Of a DNA stretch of 41,728 bases, positions 1-8,686 are shown piece after piece. Under the pieces are notes generated by a model that saw only the letters and a program-made list of their open reading frames with translations, did not search any database and had not been told where the DNA came from. The stretch covers positions 1 to 41,728 of IMG/VR virus record IMGVR_UViG_3300046170_000439. One strand, 5' to 3'. Position numbers and translations under genes: made by a program. Each line of letters starts with the position of its first letter. The stretch's first letter is position 1. This DNA comes from a virus.

Positions 1-1
1 C

Positions 2-604
2 ATTGATTGCGCAGGAAGTAAGCCTTGGTTCATCCAACTTGTAGCTGTAACAGCCAATGGTGTTCACTATGTTATCGATGAATATCCTGACCCAAGTCAC
101 GGAGCTTGGGCTGATATGGAAAAAGGGACGCAAGGACGACCAGGCGAAGCTTGTCAGCCTAATGGATACGGAATCAAGGATTATGCTGATGTAATTAGGC
201 AAATGACCAAGGGCTTGGACAATGTCGAAATGATTATCGACCCTCGCCTTGGATCAGCCAGCTATCAAAAGTCAGAAGGCACTTCTAACATTATCAGCGA
301 TTTGGCTGACGAAGATATCTTTGTAAATCCTGCTGAAGGCTTGGACATCGAGACCGGGCTTCAGGCAATCAATTCATTACTTTCTTACGATCCATCGAAG
401 CCCATTGGCTTCGATAATCACTCTAAGCTGATATTCAGCGACAAGTGCGGAAACACCATCCACTGCTGTTCAAACTACCAAGTAGAACATGGGCCAAAAG
501 GTGTCTGCAAAGACCCGGTTGACTGCCTTCGGTACGTCGCAGTGGGCAATTACCGCTACTACGAGGATCACGAATTAAACATCGAAGGAACAGGAGGCTA
601 CTAA
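2..604 (+). CDS. terL: Terminase large subunit, C-terminal nuclease half (partial, continues from right edge)
   Basis: The reading frame is open from base 2 and begins IDCAGSKPWFIQLVAV. This is the RNase H-like start of a terminase nuclease domain, with the first catalytic Asp in IDCAG; a second acidic motif is likely in MIIDPRLG. The N-terminal ATPase half lies at the right edge (40708-41728). Joining the two ends puts them one base out of frame, and adding one A to the TTTAA run at the join gives YVLNIDCAGS. The nuclease domain cuts concatemeric DNA during headful or site-specific packaging. The gene overlaps the next start by one base (TAATG). Family call is strong; the missing join base is inferred. 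Confidence 0.88.
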   Translation: MDCAGSKPWFIQLVAVTANGVHYVIDEYPDPSHGAWADMEKGTQGRPGEACQPNGYGIKDYADVIRQMTKGLDNVEMIIDPRLGSASYQKSEGTSNIISDLADEDIFVNPAEGLDIETGLQAINSLLSYDPSKPIGFDNHSKLIFSDKCGNTIHCCSNYQVEHGPKGVCKDPVDCLRYVAVGNYRYYEDHELNIEGTGGY

Positions 605-1095
605 TGGCTATACTAAACAAACCAATAATTAATGGCATCAAAGTCGAACTAACATGGGATGAAATCCAATTCTGCCAGCTTTACGGCAGAATGAGAACCT
701 TGATAGCTAAGGGTAATAATCTACCTGACACTAAGATGGGAGGTCAGGATGCATTTGAAGGTGATGTACTGGGCTTTATGGGAGAGTTAGCTTTTGCAAA
801 GCATTTCAACACATTCCCTGATTTAGGACTGAAATCGAAGTCAGGAAGTGCAGACGGCTTATTTAACGGCAAATACTATGATGTGAAATCGTCTTTGGTC
901 GAAAACGCAAAACTACTTTGCACGCTAAAAGATAATCCTGATGTGGACTTGTATGTCCTCGCAATTGTTAAAAGTCCGATTGTCGAAATCAAAGGCTGGG
1001 CTTGGAAAAGCGAGCTAGTCAAGGAATCCAATAAAACGGATTTAGGTCACGGCTTATCGTATGCACTAGACCAACAAAACCTTCATTTATTTTAG
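604..1095 (+). CDS. PD-(D/E)XK-type nuclease-like protein
   Basis: A 163-residue protein in the late operon, directly coupled to terL by TAATG. The middle holds a pattern typical of PD-(D/E)XK enzymes: GELAFAKHF (helix with Glu), then SADGLFNGKYYDVKSS with the acidic and Asp-x-Lys positions. The C-terminal part is beta-rich with a GWAWKSEL segment. By family logic it would bind or cut DNA, perhaps helping packaging or resolving branched DNA before packaging. The fold is inferred from motif spacing only; no close family is recognised. Confidence 0.5.
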   Translation: MAILNKPIINGIKVELTWDEIQFCQLYGRMRTLIAKGNNLPDTKMGGQDAFEGDVLGFMGELAFAKHFNTFPDLGLKSKSGSADGLFNGKYYDVKSSLVENAKLLCTLKDNPDVDLYVLAIVKSPIVEIKGWAWKSELVKESNKTDLGHGLSYALDQQNLHLF

Positions 1096-1112
1096 GAGCA
1101 AAAACATGAGAT

Positions 1113-1436
1113 ATGAAGATTTCAGGAACTAAGATAGAGAAAATACAAAAGCTACGCAGTGAAGGTAAAAGTTATGCCGAGATTGCTAAACAGACGAAAG
1201 TAAGCCGTTCATCGGTGATGAATATCATTAAGCGACAAAAGAAAGATGAAGATTCAATAACTGATGCTTGGATATACAAGACCTGTCCAAACCCAAGGCT
1301 AGTTCTGATACATTTTGGAGACAAAAGTAAGTGGGCAAAGTGTGTCGTAAAAGCAGGAGCTTACAACATTCCAAACAAACCATTGAGGGTAACCAAAATT
1401 AAGACAACAGATGAAGATTTATACAGACAGCTTTAA
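1113..1436 (+). CDS. Helix-turn-helix protein
   Basis: 107 residues. Residues about 5-38 form a resolvase/transposase-type HTH (KIEKIQKLRSEGKSYAEIAK, then KVSRSSVMNIIKRQK), followed by a basic stretch and a C-terminal domain I do not recognise. The start is uncertain: ATG 1106 has the better Shine-Dalgarno (AGGAGC 8 nt upstream) but reads only eight codons before a stop, while ATG 1113 opens this frame. Either the short frame couples translation or one base is wrong here. Its place between terL and the portal is where some phages keep packaging or late regulators. DNA binding is likely; target unknown. Confidence 0.6.
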   Translation: MKISGTKIEKIQKLRSEGKSYAEIAKQTKVSRSSVMNIIKRQKKDEDSITDAWIYKTCPNPRLVLIHFGDKSKWAKCVVKAGAYNIPNKPLRVTKIKTTDEDLYRQL

Positions 1437-1647
1437 GGAAAATAACGTCGAGAGAGCAGATAGAGTAAATGCAATGCTCAAGTCAATGATCATTGAGACA
1501 GCACTATTTTGCTACATTCATGACAAGCCGATCCCCAAGTTCACAAGAGAGCAAATATCGGAGTATTGCGGATGCTCGAAAGACTACATTGGAAGAATCC
1601 ATGATTCAGCTTTGCGAAAGATAAAATCTGCTACGGCAGAATTATAA
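1411..1647 (+). CDS. Small sigma region 4-like HTH protein
   Basis: 78 residues overlapping the previous gene by 26 nt in another frame. The C-terminal half, FTREQISEYCGCSKDYIGRI followed by HDSALRKIKSA, closely follows the sigma-70 region 4.2 pattern (EEIAxxLGVSxxRVRQIExxALRKLR). The N-terminal 40 residues are helical and unassigned. It could bind -35 elements, act as a late activator in the style of T4 gp33, or simply be a small DNA-binding packaging protein. It sits 2 nt before the portal start. HTH assignment is good; a transcription role is inferred. Confidence 0.6.
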   Translation: MKIYTDSFKENNVERADRVNAMLKSMIIETALFCYIHDKPIPKFTREQISEYCGCSKDYIGRIHDSALRKIKSATAEL

Positions 1648-1649
1648 TT

Positions 1650-3732
1650 ATGGCAGAGCAAGAGAACGAACTTTACGAACATGAATCGAAGCCGGATATC
1701 GATTTTCTCAAAAGCGATTTCGATAGATGTCGGCACAATCTTTCCTACTACCTCGATCTAGCTGAAGAGGCTAGGGACATTCGACGGAATGTTTGGGTAG
1801 GCAAATCCAAGACCGGGCGAAAAGAAGACCCTGATGCTTTTCCTTGGCAAGGTGCTTCTGACTTAGAACCAAACCTGGTAACACCATTGATTGATGGTGA
1901 CATCGCTCTTACTCAAAAGTGCAGGTTCATCGAGGCAACCTGATTGCTTCTCCAGTTGAAGCAAACGACATCACTTCATCAGCAATTGTCACTCAATTCA
2001 TGAGATGGAGACTTGGAACAATGGATGAGCTTCCTCGCGAAGTAGGGGTGGCAGCAAACTATTTATTAGAGCAAGGCTTTTGCTTTTTGGGTGTTCATTT
2101 TCGTCGTGAGGTGACTAGGGTTTTAAAGCCCATCACTCTTCAGGAGATTTCAGCTCTTTCTCCTGACATAGGTTCTGCCATAACCGACGATGATATGAAG
2201 GAGGGCATTTTGGAGGTATTCCAAAATGCCTTCCCTAATCTTTCAAAAAAGCGGATCAATAAGATGTACCGCGAATTAAAGTCAAAAGGTGAGACTGAGA
2301 TTCCACAGGAAAAAGTGGTTACCAACCGACCTACAATTCGTGCATATGAACTAGGACGCGATCTGATTATTGATAGTAATATTCTTGATCTGCAATCTGC
2401 TAGAGCAATCTACACAGTCAATTATTATACGCCGGAACAACTACGAGCAAAAGTAGTTACTGATGGATTCGACGCTAACTTTGTTGATGAAGTAATCGAG
2501 AATACTACTGGAGATTACGATCATAAGTACGAAGGTTATTCAGAAGCCATTATGTCAGGGAGAGCATGAAGCTCCTGATCATTATGATGGATTGGTTCGT
2601 TTGATTAGTTGCTACCGCAAAGAGGTAGACGAGGATGGAATTAGTGTATGCACCTACACCTGTTTTTCAGAGCAAGCTGAAGGTTATGCTAAGACTTACA
2701 CCATGTCAGTTGATGCTGGAAAATATCCGTTCGTCGCAATAACTCGCGAACACCTTTCAAGAAGACTGCTCGATAGCCGTGGATACCCTGAAATGCTTCG
2801 CAGTTATCAGATCGCAGTTAAGTCCTGCATGGACGCTCGAAAAGATCGCGAATCTCTTAGCACTTGCCCACCTGTTGAATATAGGATCGGGACACGTCCT
2901 GAGAGGATCGGAGCTGGTAGTCAGATTCCTGTGAGAAGGCGAGGGGATATTGGGATATATGGAAATTCCGCCACAGACACCAGCCAGCATGGAAGTCGAA
3001 ATGCAAATCAGGCAATTGGCTGACAAACTCACCGGGCGACCAACAAGCGAAGCTGATGCAGTAGAAGCCAACCTTGTACGTCAATCTTTGGTAAACAATT
3101 TCCTTCAAGGTTTCAGCCAAGTACTTTCCAAAATGTGGGCTTTAGACCGAGCTTATAATTCTGAAATTTGGTTCAGAGTAACCTCCAATGCTCGCGGTCA
3201 AAATATCATCATGGACGAGATGGCATCTACTTATGATTTCCATCTGACATTCAATTCAATGAATAACGACGAAGAGAAAGTCGTACAGAAGTTAGAGATG
3301 ATTGGTAAGATTATGGGGCAGTTTGATCGTCAGGGTGTAAGCCGATTTGATCAATACCTTCGTATCTTTATTGATGCTATTGATCCGAATTTATCGGATC
3401 AATTATTGATTCCCCAGCAGGAAGCCTCGACCAAAGAGATCATCGAAACCAGCAATGATATTGCTAAGATTTCGAGTGGTCAGGTGGTCAATGCCCCCCA
3501 GCAGGGAATTAACCCACAACTTAGACTTCAGGTTCTCCAGCAATATATGCAAGGAACTGAGCAAATCCCGGCTGAAGATGTACAACAGCGACTCCAGCAA
3601 GATGAGAAGTTTGCACAAAGAATGGAGACTTACATGAAACAATTACAATTTCAAATACAACAGCAGGAGAATGCGAGGACTGGAGCGTTAGGTACACCAG
3701 CAGGAAATATTCCTGCATCAGTAGCAGTATGA
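1650..3732 (+). CDS. Portal (head-tail connector) protein, three frameshifts
   Basis: Four overlapping frame segments (1650-1943, 1919-2569, about 2565-3023, 2950-3732) make one protein of about 690 residues, a normal length for podovirus portals. The N-terminus has the portal-like WQGASDLEPNLVTPLIDG. The C-terminal third is Gln-rich with amphipathic helices, as expected for crown or barrel extensions. The breaks are cured by one-base changes in short G runs: adding a G near 1924 gives KCRVHRGNLIA, removing a G near 2560 gives SGEHEAPDHYDG, and removing a G near 2955 gives DIGYMEIPP. It follows terL and precedes scaffold and capsid, the standard order. Portals form the dodecameric DNA entry channel. 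The frameshifts look like sequencing errors, not decay. Confidence 0.75.
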
Positions 3733-3734
3733 CC

Positions 3735-4004
3735 TTACTTGCTGTAAATTTTATCCAATGTTTTAGCAGAATTTAAATCGGCTACAGCCCATATACTATA
3801 TGTGTACAACCCTTGAATTTTCTTAATATTATGCGAGTTATCTTTTATCTCTGCTATCTTTACCGGAAATTTAAGACCATCCTCATTTTTGAAATATATC
3901 CATTCATCGTCAGGAGGAAAAGGATTGTCTCTTGTTAGAGGATCAATCGCAAAACCAATTATAATGCAGATTCCAATAATTATAGCGTGTTTCGTTTCCA
4001 TCAT
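3735..4004 (-). CDS. Small membrane-anchored protein, minus-strand accessory gene
   Basis: 89 residues on the strand opposite the structural operon. An N-terminal hydrophobic segment (HAIIIGICIIIGFAI, about residues 6-20) is a signal or membrane anchor, followed by a roughly 65-residue polar domain ending LDKIYSK. It is wedged between the portal stop (3732) and the next plus-strand gene (4023) and is intact although its neighbours carry indels. Position and topology suggest an accessory gene expressed independently, for example from the lysogen. No family recognised. Confidence 0.6.
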   Translation of the reverse strand: MMETKHAIIIGICIIIGFAIDPLTRDNPFPPDDEWIYFKNEDGLKFPVKIAEIKDNSHNIKKIQGLYTYSIWAVADLNSAKTLDKIYSK

Positions 4005-4022
4005 ATCCCTTTACCAACTACA

Positions 4023-4229
4023 ATGACCTTAGACAAAGCAATAAAAGCTCTACAATTTAACACCGAATGGAAGGTAATACTTGATGCTCTTCGCAAAGAC
4101 CGAGAAGCCTTAATCAATGACTTTCATTCTCCTGAAATCTTAGACAACCCACAAGCACTTGCCCGGCTAGGAGGCGAAATTGCATCTGTGGATCGAATCT
4201 TAAAATCATTCACGAATGAAACGGACTGA
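4023..4229 (+). CDS. Small conserved-style late-operon protein
   Basis: 68 residues from ATG 4023 (MTLDKAIKALQFNTEW). An upstream in-frame start at 3987 would overlap the opposing gene and is less likely. It is all-helical and charged, with two predicted helices joined by a DFHSPEILDNPQALARLGGE turn. There is no signal or membrane segment. It lies between portal and scaffold, where small head-assembly or decoration proteins are common. Function not recognised. No Shine-Dalgarno is visible. Confidence 0.6.
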   Translation: MTLDKAIKALQFNTEWKVILDALRKDREALINDFHSPEILDNPQALARLGGEIASVDRILKSFTNETD

Positions 4230-4373
4230 AGCACATAAACAATTTGAAGCATGTCATCAAGGGCTGACTTAAACCGATGGTTTGAAGAATCAGACCTTGA
4301 GGTCGAGGAACTTGCCGAGTCAGTAATTCAGGCATTAGAAGATTGGCTAGGACGAAGAAGTAGTAGGCTTTGA
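4216..4373 (+). CDS. Small acidic protein, one probable frameshift
   Basis: ATG 4216 overlaps the previous stop and reads MKRTEAHKQFEACHQG before a stop. A second frame from ATG 4251 reads MSSRADLNRWFEESDLEVEE and continues to 4373. Adding one G to the GGG near 4262 fuses them into a 52-residue protein with HQGADLNRWFEESDL at the join. If the break is real, only the 40-residue ORF 4251-4373 would be made. The product is an acidic helix ending in basic GRRSSRL. Too short for a family call; it is too small to appear among standard ORFs. Confidence 0.45.
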
Positions 4374-4394
4374 GCCGGACGAATAATTTGTTAA

Positions 4395-4937
4395 TCAATC
4401 TGCACGATCAGTTGGGCTGATATAAAAGTGTGACTTCTCATTATCTTCGTTGGTTGCTTCCACAATCAAATACTCAAGATTGTTAGCAAATAAAACATTA
4501 TTGATTCTGTAAGACTGATTACCATCTGTTTGCCCGTCTCCAAACACAAATTTATCTCCAATTTCAAATAACTGGGTATCTAGAAAGCTTGCCCGATTCT
4601 TATCATCAGGGTTATGCATTACTTTCCCTACGAATCGGTTACTGGAAAGAACTTTATTTTTTAGGATTTTTGGACCAAAAGTGAAAAAAGACATAGTCTT
4701 GTTACCCTCATAATACCCTGCAACTCTCACCCATCTGACAAAACTTCCATTATTTGCTGTTTCAAAATATAGGTAGTCATCTACTTTTGAACTGTTTGAT
4801 TCAAATTTGTAGCCCTCAGGTTCTTTTTCATCTTCGAACACATCGAAAACCCAAAGCAAAAAGATGGCAAATATTGATAGAGGAATGTAATGACCATGTT
4901 TTTCCAAAAAACTTTTTTGATCTTCAGAAGACGACAT
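4395..4937 (-). CDS. Membrane-anchored accessory protein
   Basis: 180 residues. Residues about 13-33 form one transmembrane helix (HGHYIPLSIFAIFLLWVFDV) after a short polar N-terminus, so the rest is probably periplasmic or extracytoplasmic. The remainder is beta-rich and polar (SFFTFGPKILKNK, DKFVFGDGQTDGNQSYRINN) with no catalytic motif I can see. Nine bases downstream of the 4947-5462 gene, so the two form a minus-strand pair embedded in the plus-strand structural cluster. A host-surface or superinfection role is plausible but only inferred from location and topology. Confidence 0.6.
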   Translation of the reverse strand: MSSSEDQKSFLEKHGHYIPLSIFAIFLLWVFDVFEDEKEPEGYKFESNSSKVDDYLYFETANNGSFVRWVRVAGYYEGNKTMSFFTFGPKILKNKVLSSNRFVGKVMHNPDDKNRASFLDTQLFEIGDKFVFGDGQTDGNQSYRINNVLFANNLEYLIVEATNEDNEKSHFYISPTDRAD

Positions 4938-4946
4938 TTTTGCAAA

Positions 4947-5462
4947 TCACTTTGAAAAATAAAAGGTGTATGTCCAGTCAGAGTACTTTACCGTTCCGGG
5001 ATGCTCTAACTGACCTGTTCTTTCTTTCACATCTTTGAAGGTCAATGCCCAGCCATTAGTAATTAAAGCGGTCTCAATTTGATGACCAAAATATTGAAAA
5101 CCTATTTCCTGCCGAGTAAGTTTGAAATCCTTTTTACCTGTCAAGATTGACATGGTTTTGTTGATATTCTTAAAAGCTTCTACATTGTCCTCATCTGTTA
5201 GCAAAAGAAAATAAAATCCTCCGATCACGGTTTTTCGTGCAATAGTAAGTTTAAATGTTCCTTCATTGTAAGTAATACTGCCATCTTTGCCTTTTGTAGG
5301 AATCATCTTAACATCTGACGCAAAGTTAATGTGAGATGAATTTCTTTGCTTCATCAAATCATCTTTGAATTCCATCAGATGCAAGGTAACTCTCAAGCTT
5401 TCACTAAAAACAAGTGATTGAGAAAAAAGCGTGAAGAAAATACATACGAATTTAGTTTTCAT
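4947..5462 (-). CDS. Secreted or periplasmic accessory protein
   Basis: 171 residues starting with a clear Sec signal peptide (MKTKFVCIFFTLFSQSLVFS; cleavage likely near FSES). The mature part is beta-strand rich (ITYNEGTFKLTIARKTVIGG, SDWTYTFYFSK) and has no Cys after the signal, so it is not a lipoprotein. First gene of the two-gene minus-strand pair; its promoter must lie in 5463-5638, back-to-back with the scaffold promoter. Intact frame. No family recognised. Confidence 0.62.
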   Translation of the reverse strand: MKTKFVCIFFTLFSQSLVFSESLRVTLHLMEFKDDLMKQRNSSHINFASDVKMIPTKGKDGSITYNEGTFKLTIARKTVIGGFYFLLLTDEDNVEAFKNINKTMSILTGKKDFKLTRQEIGFQYFGHQIETALITNGWALTFKDVKERTGQLEHPGTVKYSDWTYTFYFSK

Positions 5463-5586
5463 AGCCCTTCTTTAAACACCGCTCCCAACCATCGTCAAGA
5501 ATCTGCTACACCAAAAGCCTTAGGCTTCGAGCCTGAAACCTAAGATTTTCATCCGAGAAGTTTCCATTTCGGCAGAACTGCTAGTG

Positions 5587-5627
5587 GTGAACATTCCGTT
5601 CACAGCGAGAGTGCGAACTCCGATAAA
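5587..5627 (+). promoter_or_regulatory. Scaffold/capsid promoter with overlapping palindrome
   Basis: GTGAAC-ATTCC-GTTCAC at 5587-5603 is a perfect 6-bp inverted repeat. Its right arm overlaps a -35-like TTCACA (5599-5604), followed 17 bp later by GATAAA (5622-5627). The scaffold ATG is 11 nt beyond. This resembles the TTCACG-N17-CATAAT promoters at 31.3 and 40.4-40.7 kb, less exactly. The rest of 5463-5638 holds only an imperfect hairpin around 5515-5545 and presumably the divergent promoter of the 5462 gene. Confidence 0.4.
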
Positions 5628-5638
5628 CGCAGTAAAAC

Positions 5639-6618
5639 ATGGAAACACAGGATACTACCAGCGTGGCTTCCGCTGAAACTGAAGCAGACAACAGCAATGC
5701 TGACACCAATCTTTCGATGGAAGATTTGGCTTCTTCATTTATGGAGAAAGTCGAAAACGAGTCGAATGAGTCTTCTACCGAAGCAACTGATAGCACAACC
5801 GAGACTGAAGTTGTAGATGCGGAAGAAGAGGAATCAGAAGTTCTTTCCCAGTCTAACACCGAAACCGAGGACGAATCCGAAGAGGAAGAGGAAACGGATG
5901 AAGCTCAACCAAAGGGACTATCCAAAGCTCTCAAGCAAATCAATCGATTGACTGCTAGAGCAAAAGGAGCAGAAGAAGAAGTCCAGGCACTTAAAGAGCA
6001 AATCCAATCTCTTAAAACCAATCCATCTCAAGAAACAGAGAACCCAAGCCAAGCCAGCTCTAGACAAGATTAACACTCTTGAAGACTTGGAGGCTTTGAG
6101 GAAGGAAGCACTTTCTGCCAAGAAGTGGGCATTTGACCACATTGGCAAAGATTATGTTGAGATCGATGGTAAAGAGTATGAAGACAGCCAAATCCGTTCG
6201 ATTCTAAGGAAAGCGAAGAATATCTCACCGAAAAGATACCCGAACGAGCAAGGTATTTGCAGGAGAAACAAGCTTGGCAAAAGACACCGCTCAGTTGTTT
6301 CCCTACATCGCTGAAGGCGATGGAGCTGACTACGAGCAATATGTTCAAATCAGACAAGCCCCTGCATATAAAAACATACTCGATTCACTACCCAACGGAG
6401 ATTTCATCGCAGGAGTAATTACAAAAGGGATGAAGGCAATCGAGCTTGAACAAGCTAAGAAGCCAGCACCGAAAGTGAAAACTCCTCCACCAAGTGATGC
6501 AGGAGATGCAGTCGCACCTCCAGTTGAATCCAAGGAAGTTAGACAGAAGAAAGCCAAAGAGAAGATTCTAGGGTCAGGCAATGTGTCGGTAAACCAATTC
6601 GCACAATTCTTAACCTAA
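5639..6618 (+). CDS. Scaffold protein, frameshifted
   Basis: Three overlapping frames (5639-6073, about 6050-6314, 6274-6618) give one protein of about 325 residues directly before the capsid gene. The N-terminus is strongly acidic, Ser/Thr/Glu-rich and low complexity (about residues 1-90), then a coiled coil (ARAKGAEEEVQALKEQIQSL), a central globular part (AFDHIGKDYVEIDGKEYED) and a Lys/Pro-rich tail. This is typical of scaffolds that guide procapsid assembly and are then lost. Removing one C from CCC near 6043 restores PALDKINTLEDLEALRKEA. At least two further one-base changes near 6210-6290 recover EEYLTEKIPERARYLQEKQ. The call rests on composition and position. Confidence 0.65.
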
Positions 6619-6631
6619 CTTTTATACAATC

Positions 6632-7720
6632 ATGGCACAGGCAAATATTACAAATATTACATCCGTTCGTGGCGCTAGAGAGGACTTTATCCAATCAGCT
6701 TCGTCGGGTAAACCCGGAGGAGACACCTCTATATTCATTACTTCCACAATCATCCGCTCCAAAGGCGACAAAAACAGAATGGTTAGTCGATACGCTCGAT
6801 AATCCTGCATTTGCTCCATTAGCGGACGGAAAAGACCTTACATTCAATTCTGACTACACCAATGAATTGGCAAATCGCCAAAGACTTGGAAACAAGATTC
6901 AGCAGTTCCAAAGACAAGGTGCAGTATCACCGATCTCAGAAATGATCGATGTTGCAGGGCCACAAACTTCGCTTCTTGCTGCCTCAAAAGCCCGGATTTT
7001 AACCACGTTGAAAACTGACATCGAGGCTTGTATTGGAAGTAATCAAGCTCCTGCTGATGATAATGGAACAGTCTGGTTCAAAGATGGCTGGTCTTTTCCA
7101 CATATCTGATCCAACAGCAAGTGGTGCTAGTTCGTTTTTTGAAACAACTGCTAAACAAGCTTTTCGTTCAGTAAGTGGTTCAAGACATAGCTACTGGCAA
7201 TCTTACAGAATCCGCGTTCAGAGCTGTAGTTCAATCAATCTACGAAGCCGGAGGAACTTCACAGACTTACCGCTTGTTTGCAGGGCCAACCCTCATGAAC
7301 GCTCTTACAGATTTCTCAAGAGCGATCAATGTTGTTGGTGGATCAAACTCTAAATTCGATGCAAATATTCAAGGTACTAAACTTACTTTGAGTGTTGTCG
7401 AGATAGTCTCTGATTACGGAATTATCCAAGTGATACCTGACCTTTTCTTAAACAGAACTTCAGGCTCAGCTCTTGGAGCTTTGGGTAAGAAATCAGGAAT
7501 CCTTATTCCTACCGATGACAATGTCAGCTTGAAGATGCTTCAGCCGATTACTGTCCAAGACCTACCTGATGTAGGGGGTGGAGGTGAGAGATTTCTCACA
7601 AGAGCGGTTCTTACTCTCTGTGTTCTTAATCCAAGAGCATTGGGATCAATTGTCCACAACTTCCTAAACTTTAACCAACCAATGGCGAGGGCTGACCCTG
7701 ATTATCGGGGTCAGCCTTAG
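6632..7720 (+). CDS. Major capsid protein, SU10/DUF5309-like, three frameshifts
   Basis: Start ATG 6632 (MAQANITNITSVRGARED), 10 nt after the scaffold stop, with no Shine-Dalgarno. After correction it is about 360 residues. The N-terminal REDLSNQLRRVNPEETPLYS, then TKTEWLVDTL, is the signature of the SU10 major capsid family (DUF5309). Cures: drop one T in TTT near 6692, one T in TTTT near 7095 (gives WSFHISDPT), one G in GG near 7175 (gives VQDIATGNL). The C-terminal domain (about 7175-7720) reads cleanly. As the most abundant virion protein it should be highly expressed, which makes the indels very unlikely to be biological. Confidence 0.8.
7690..7716 (+). terminator. Strong hairpin at end of capsid gene
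   Basis: GGCTGACCC and GGGTCAGCC form a perfect 9-bp stem around a 9-nt loop, ending 4 nt before the capsid stop is complete. No U-tract follows. It could be a partial terminator or an mRNA-stabilising 3' structure that sets a high capsid to neck ratio. Confidence 0.5.
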
Positions 7721-7735
7721 TCGCACCTAAAAATC

Positions 7736-8686
7736 ATGCCTTTAAACATCATAGTAAAATCAGGTGGACAAAAGAAGATGAGCGATGAGGAACTTGCTCA
7801 TTACATGGCAAAGAGAAACGACGAATCTGCCATTCGTAACAGCTCCACTTACAGAGATAGATCACGCCAAATCCGCAAAGAAGCAGAAAAGCTAAAATTG
7901 CCCGATGGAATGAAAGTCAGGGCAGTCTATGACGCTAAAATGTTTCAGGCTCATGAAGAGCGAAATCCCGGCTGTATGAGTGATGAAGGTTATCTCCGCG
8001 AACTACGCAGAGATAACGATGAAATCAAAGATGTGAGGACAATTAGATACCAGGATCTTTTAGCAAAATACACTTCGATGCGAGGTGTAGACGAGTTGCT
8101 TGATGCCGAAAAAGCAGACTTTTCAAATTCGCTTAATCATCGGATCAAACAAATTTGGATAAAAGCAAAGTGGCCCGATTTAATTGTGGTAGTTCAGAAG
8201 ACAATTCAAGTTATTGATACTGAAACTCTCAAGGCTGAAAACGCTGTACGGATTGATAATGCAGACGATCTTTTTGATGTGTTCGGGGTCTATAACAAAA
8301 ACCCTTACGAGGAAACTAACGCGATACGCATTGATCATACCTTAATTGATGGCTACTTGGTTTTACCGCGTTCCAACACAGCTTCTAAGGTTTTTATAGT
8401 CGGTTCAAAAGTGCCACATGATGACTATGGCAATGGTTATTTTTCGGGACAGGGTCGTGATGATATTCCTGCATTTATGGAGTGGATGCTCCTCAGTTAT
8501 GCAATGCATGACTACCTTTTAGCTGATGGTCAGGCTGATAAAGCATTAGCAGAATTACAAAAAGCAGAGTCATATCTAGCTGATGCTTTAGAACGTTTCG
8601 AGAGAGTAGAAAGCCAAAACAAGATCACAGTAAATACTTATTCTTCTCCTTACTATAATTCTACAATTTCTCAGCGAAACATATGA
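7736..8686 (+). CDS. Neck/head-tail adaptor protein with N-terminal extension
   Basis: 316 residues, intact. Residues about 105-316 resemble phage neck adaptors: a helical start (VDELLDAEKADFSNSLNHRI then KQIWIKAKWPDLI), a beta middle (DGYLVLPRS) and a C-terminal helical bundle (PAFMEWMLLSYAMHDYLLAD). The first 105 residues are basic and helical and look like a separate small domain of unknown role. It follows the capsid and overlaps the next gene by 4 nt. Adaptors dock below the portal ring and gate DNA exit. Family call is by fold pattern and gene order. Confidence 0.6.
   Translation: MPLNIIVKSGGQKKMSDEELAHYMAKRNDESAIRNSSTYRDRSRQIRKEAEKLKLPDGMKVRAVYDAKMFQAHEERNPGCMSDEGYLRELRRDNDEIKDVRTIRYQDLLAKYTSMRGVDELLDAEKADFSNSLNHRIKQIWIKAKWPDLIVVVQKTIQVIDTETLKAENAVRIDNADDLFDVFGVYNKNPYEETNAIRIDHTLIDGYLVLPRSNTASKVFIVGSKVPHDDYGNGYFSGQGRDDIPAFMEWMLLSYAMHDYLLADGQADKALAELQKAESYLADALERFERVESQNKITVNTYSSPYYNSTISQRNI

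Noticed and set aside
2140-2325. Minus-strand ORFs within the portal, polyvalent, capsid and integrase genes
   Set aside because: All lie opposite well-supported genes, lack ribosome sites and show no domain features, so they are shadows.
1650-3732. Programmed ribosomal frameshifting in the portal and capsid genes
   Set aside because: Too many shifts in both directions, in unrelated genes, without slippery heptamers or consistent downstream structure. Homopolymer errors explain them.
5581-5859. Minus-strand Ser-rich ORF opposite the scaffold gene
   Set aside because: Mirror of the acidic low-complexity scaffold N-terminus; no start context and no separate coding signal.
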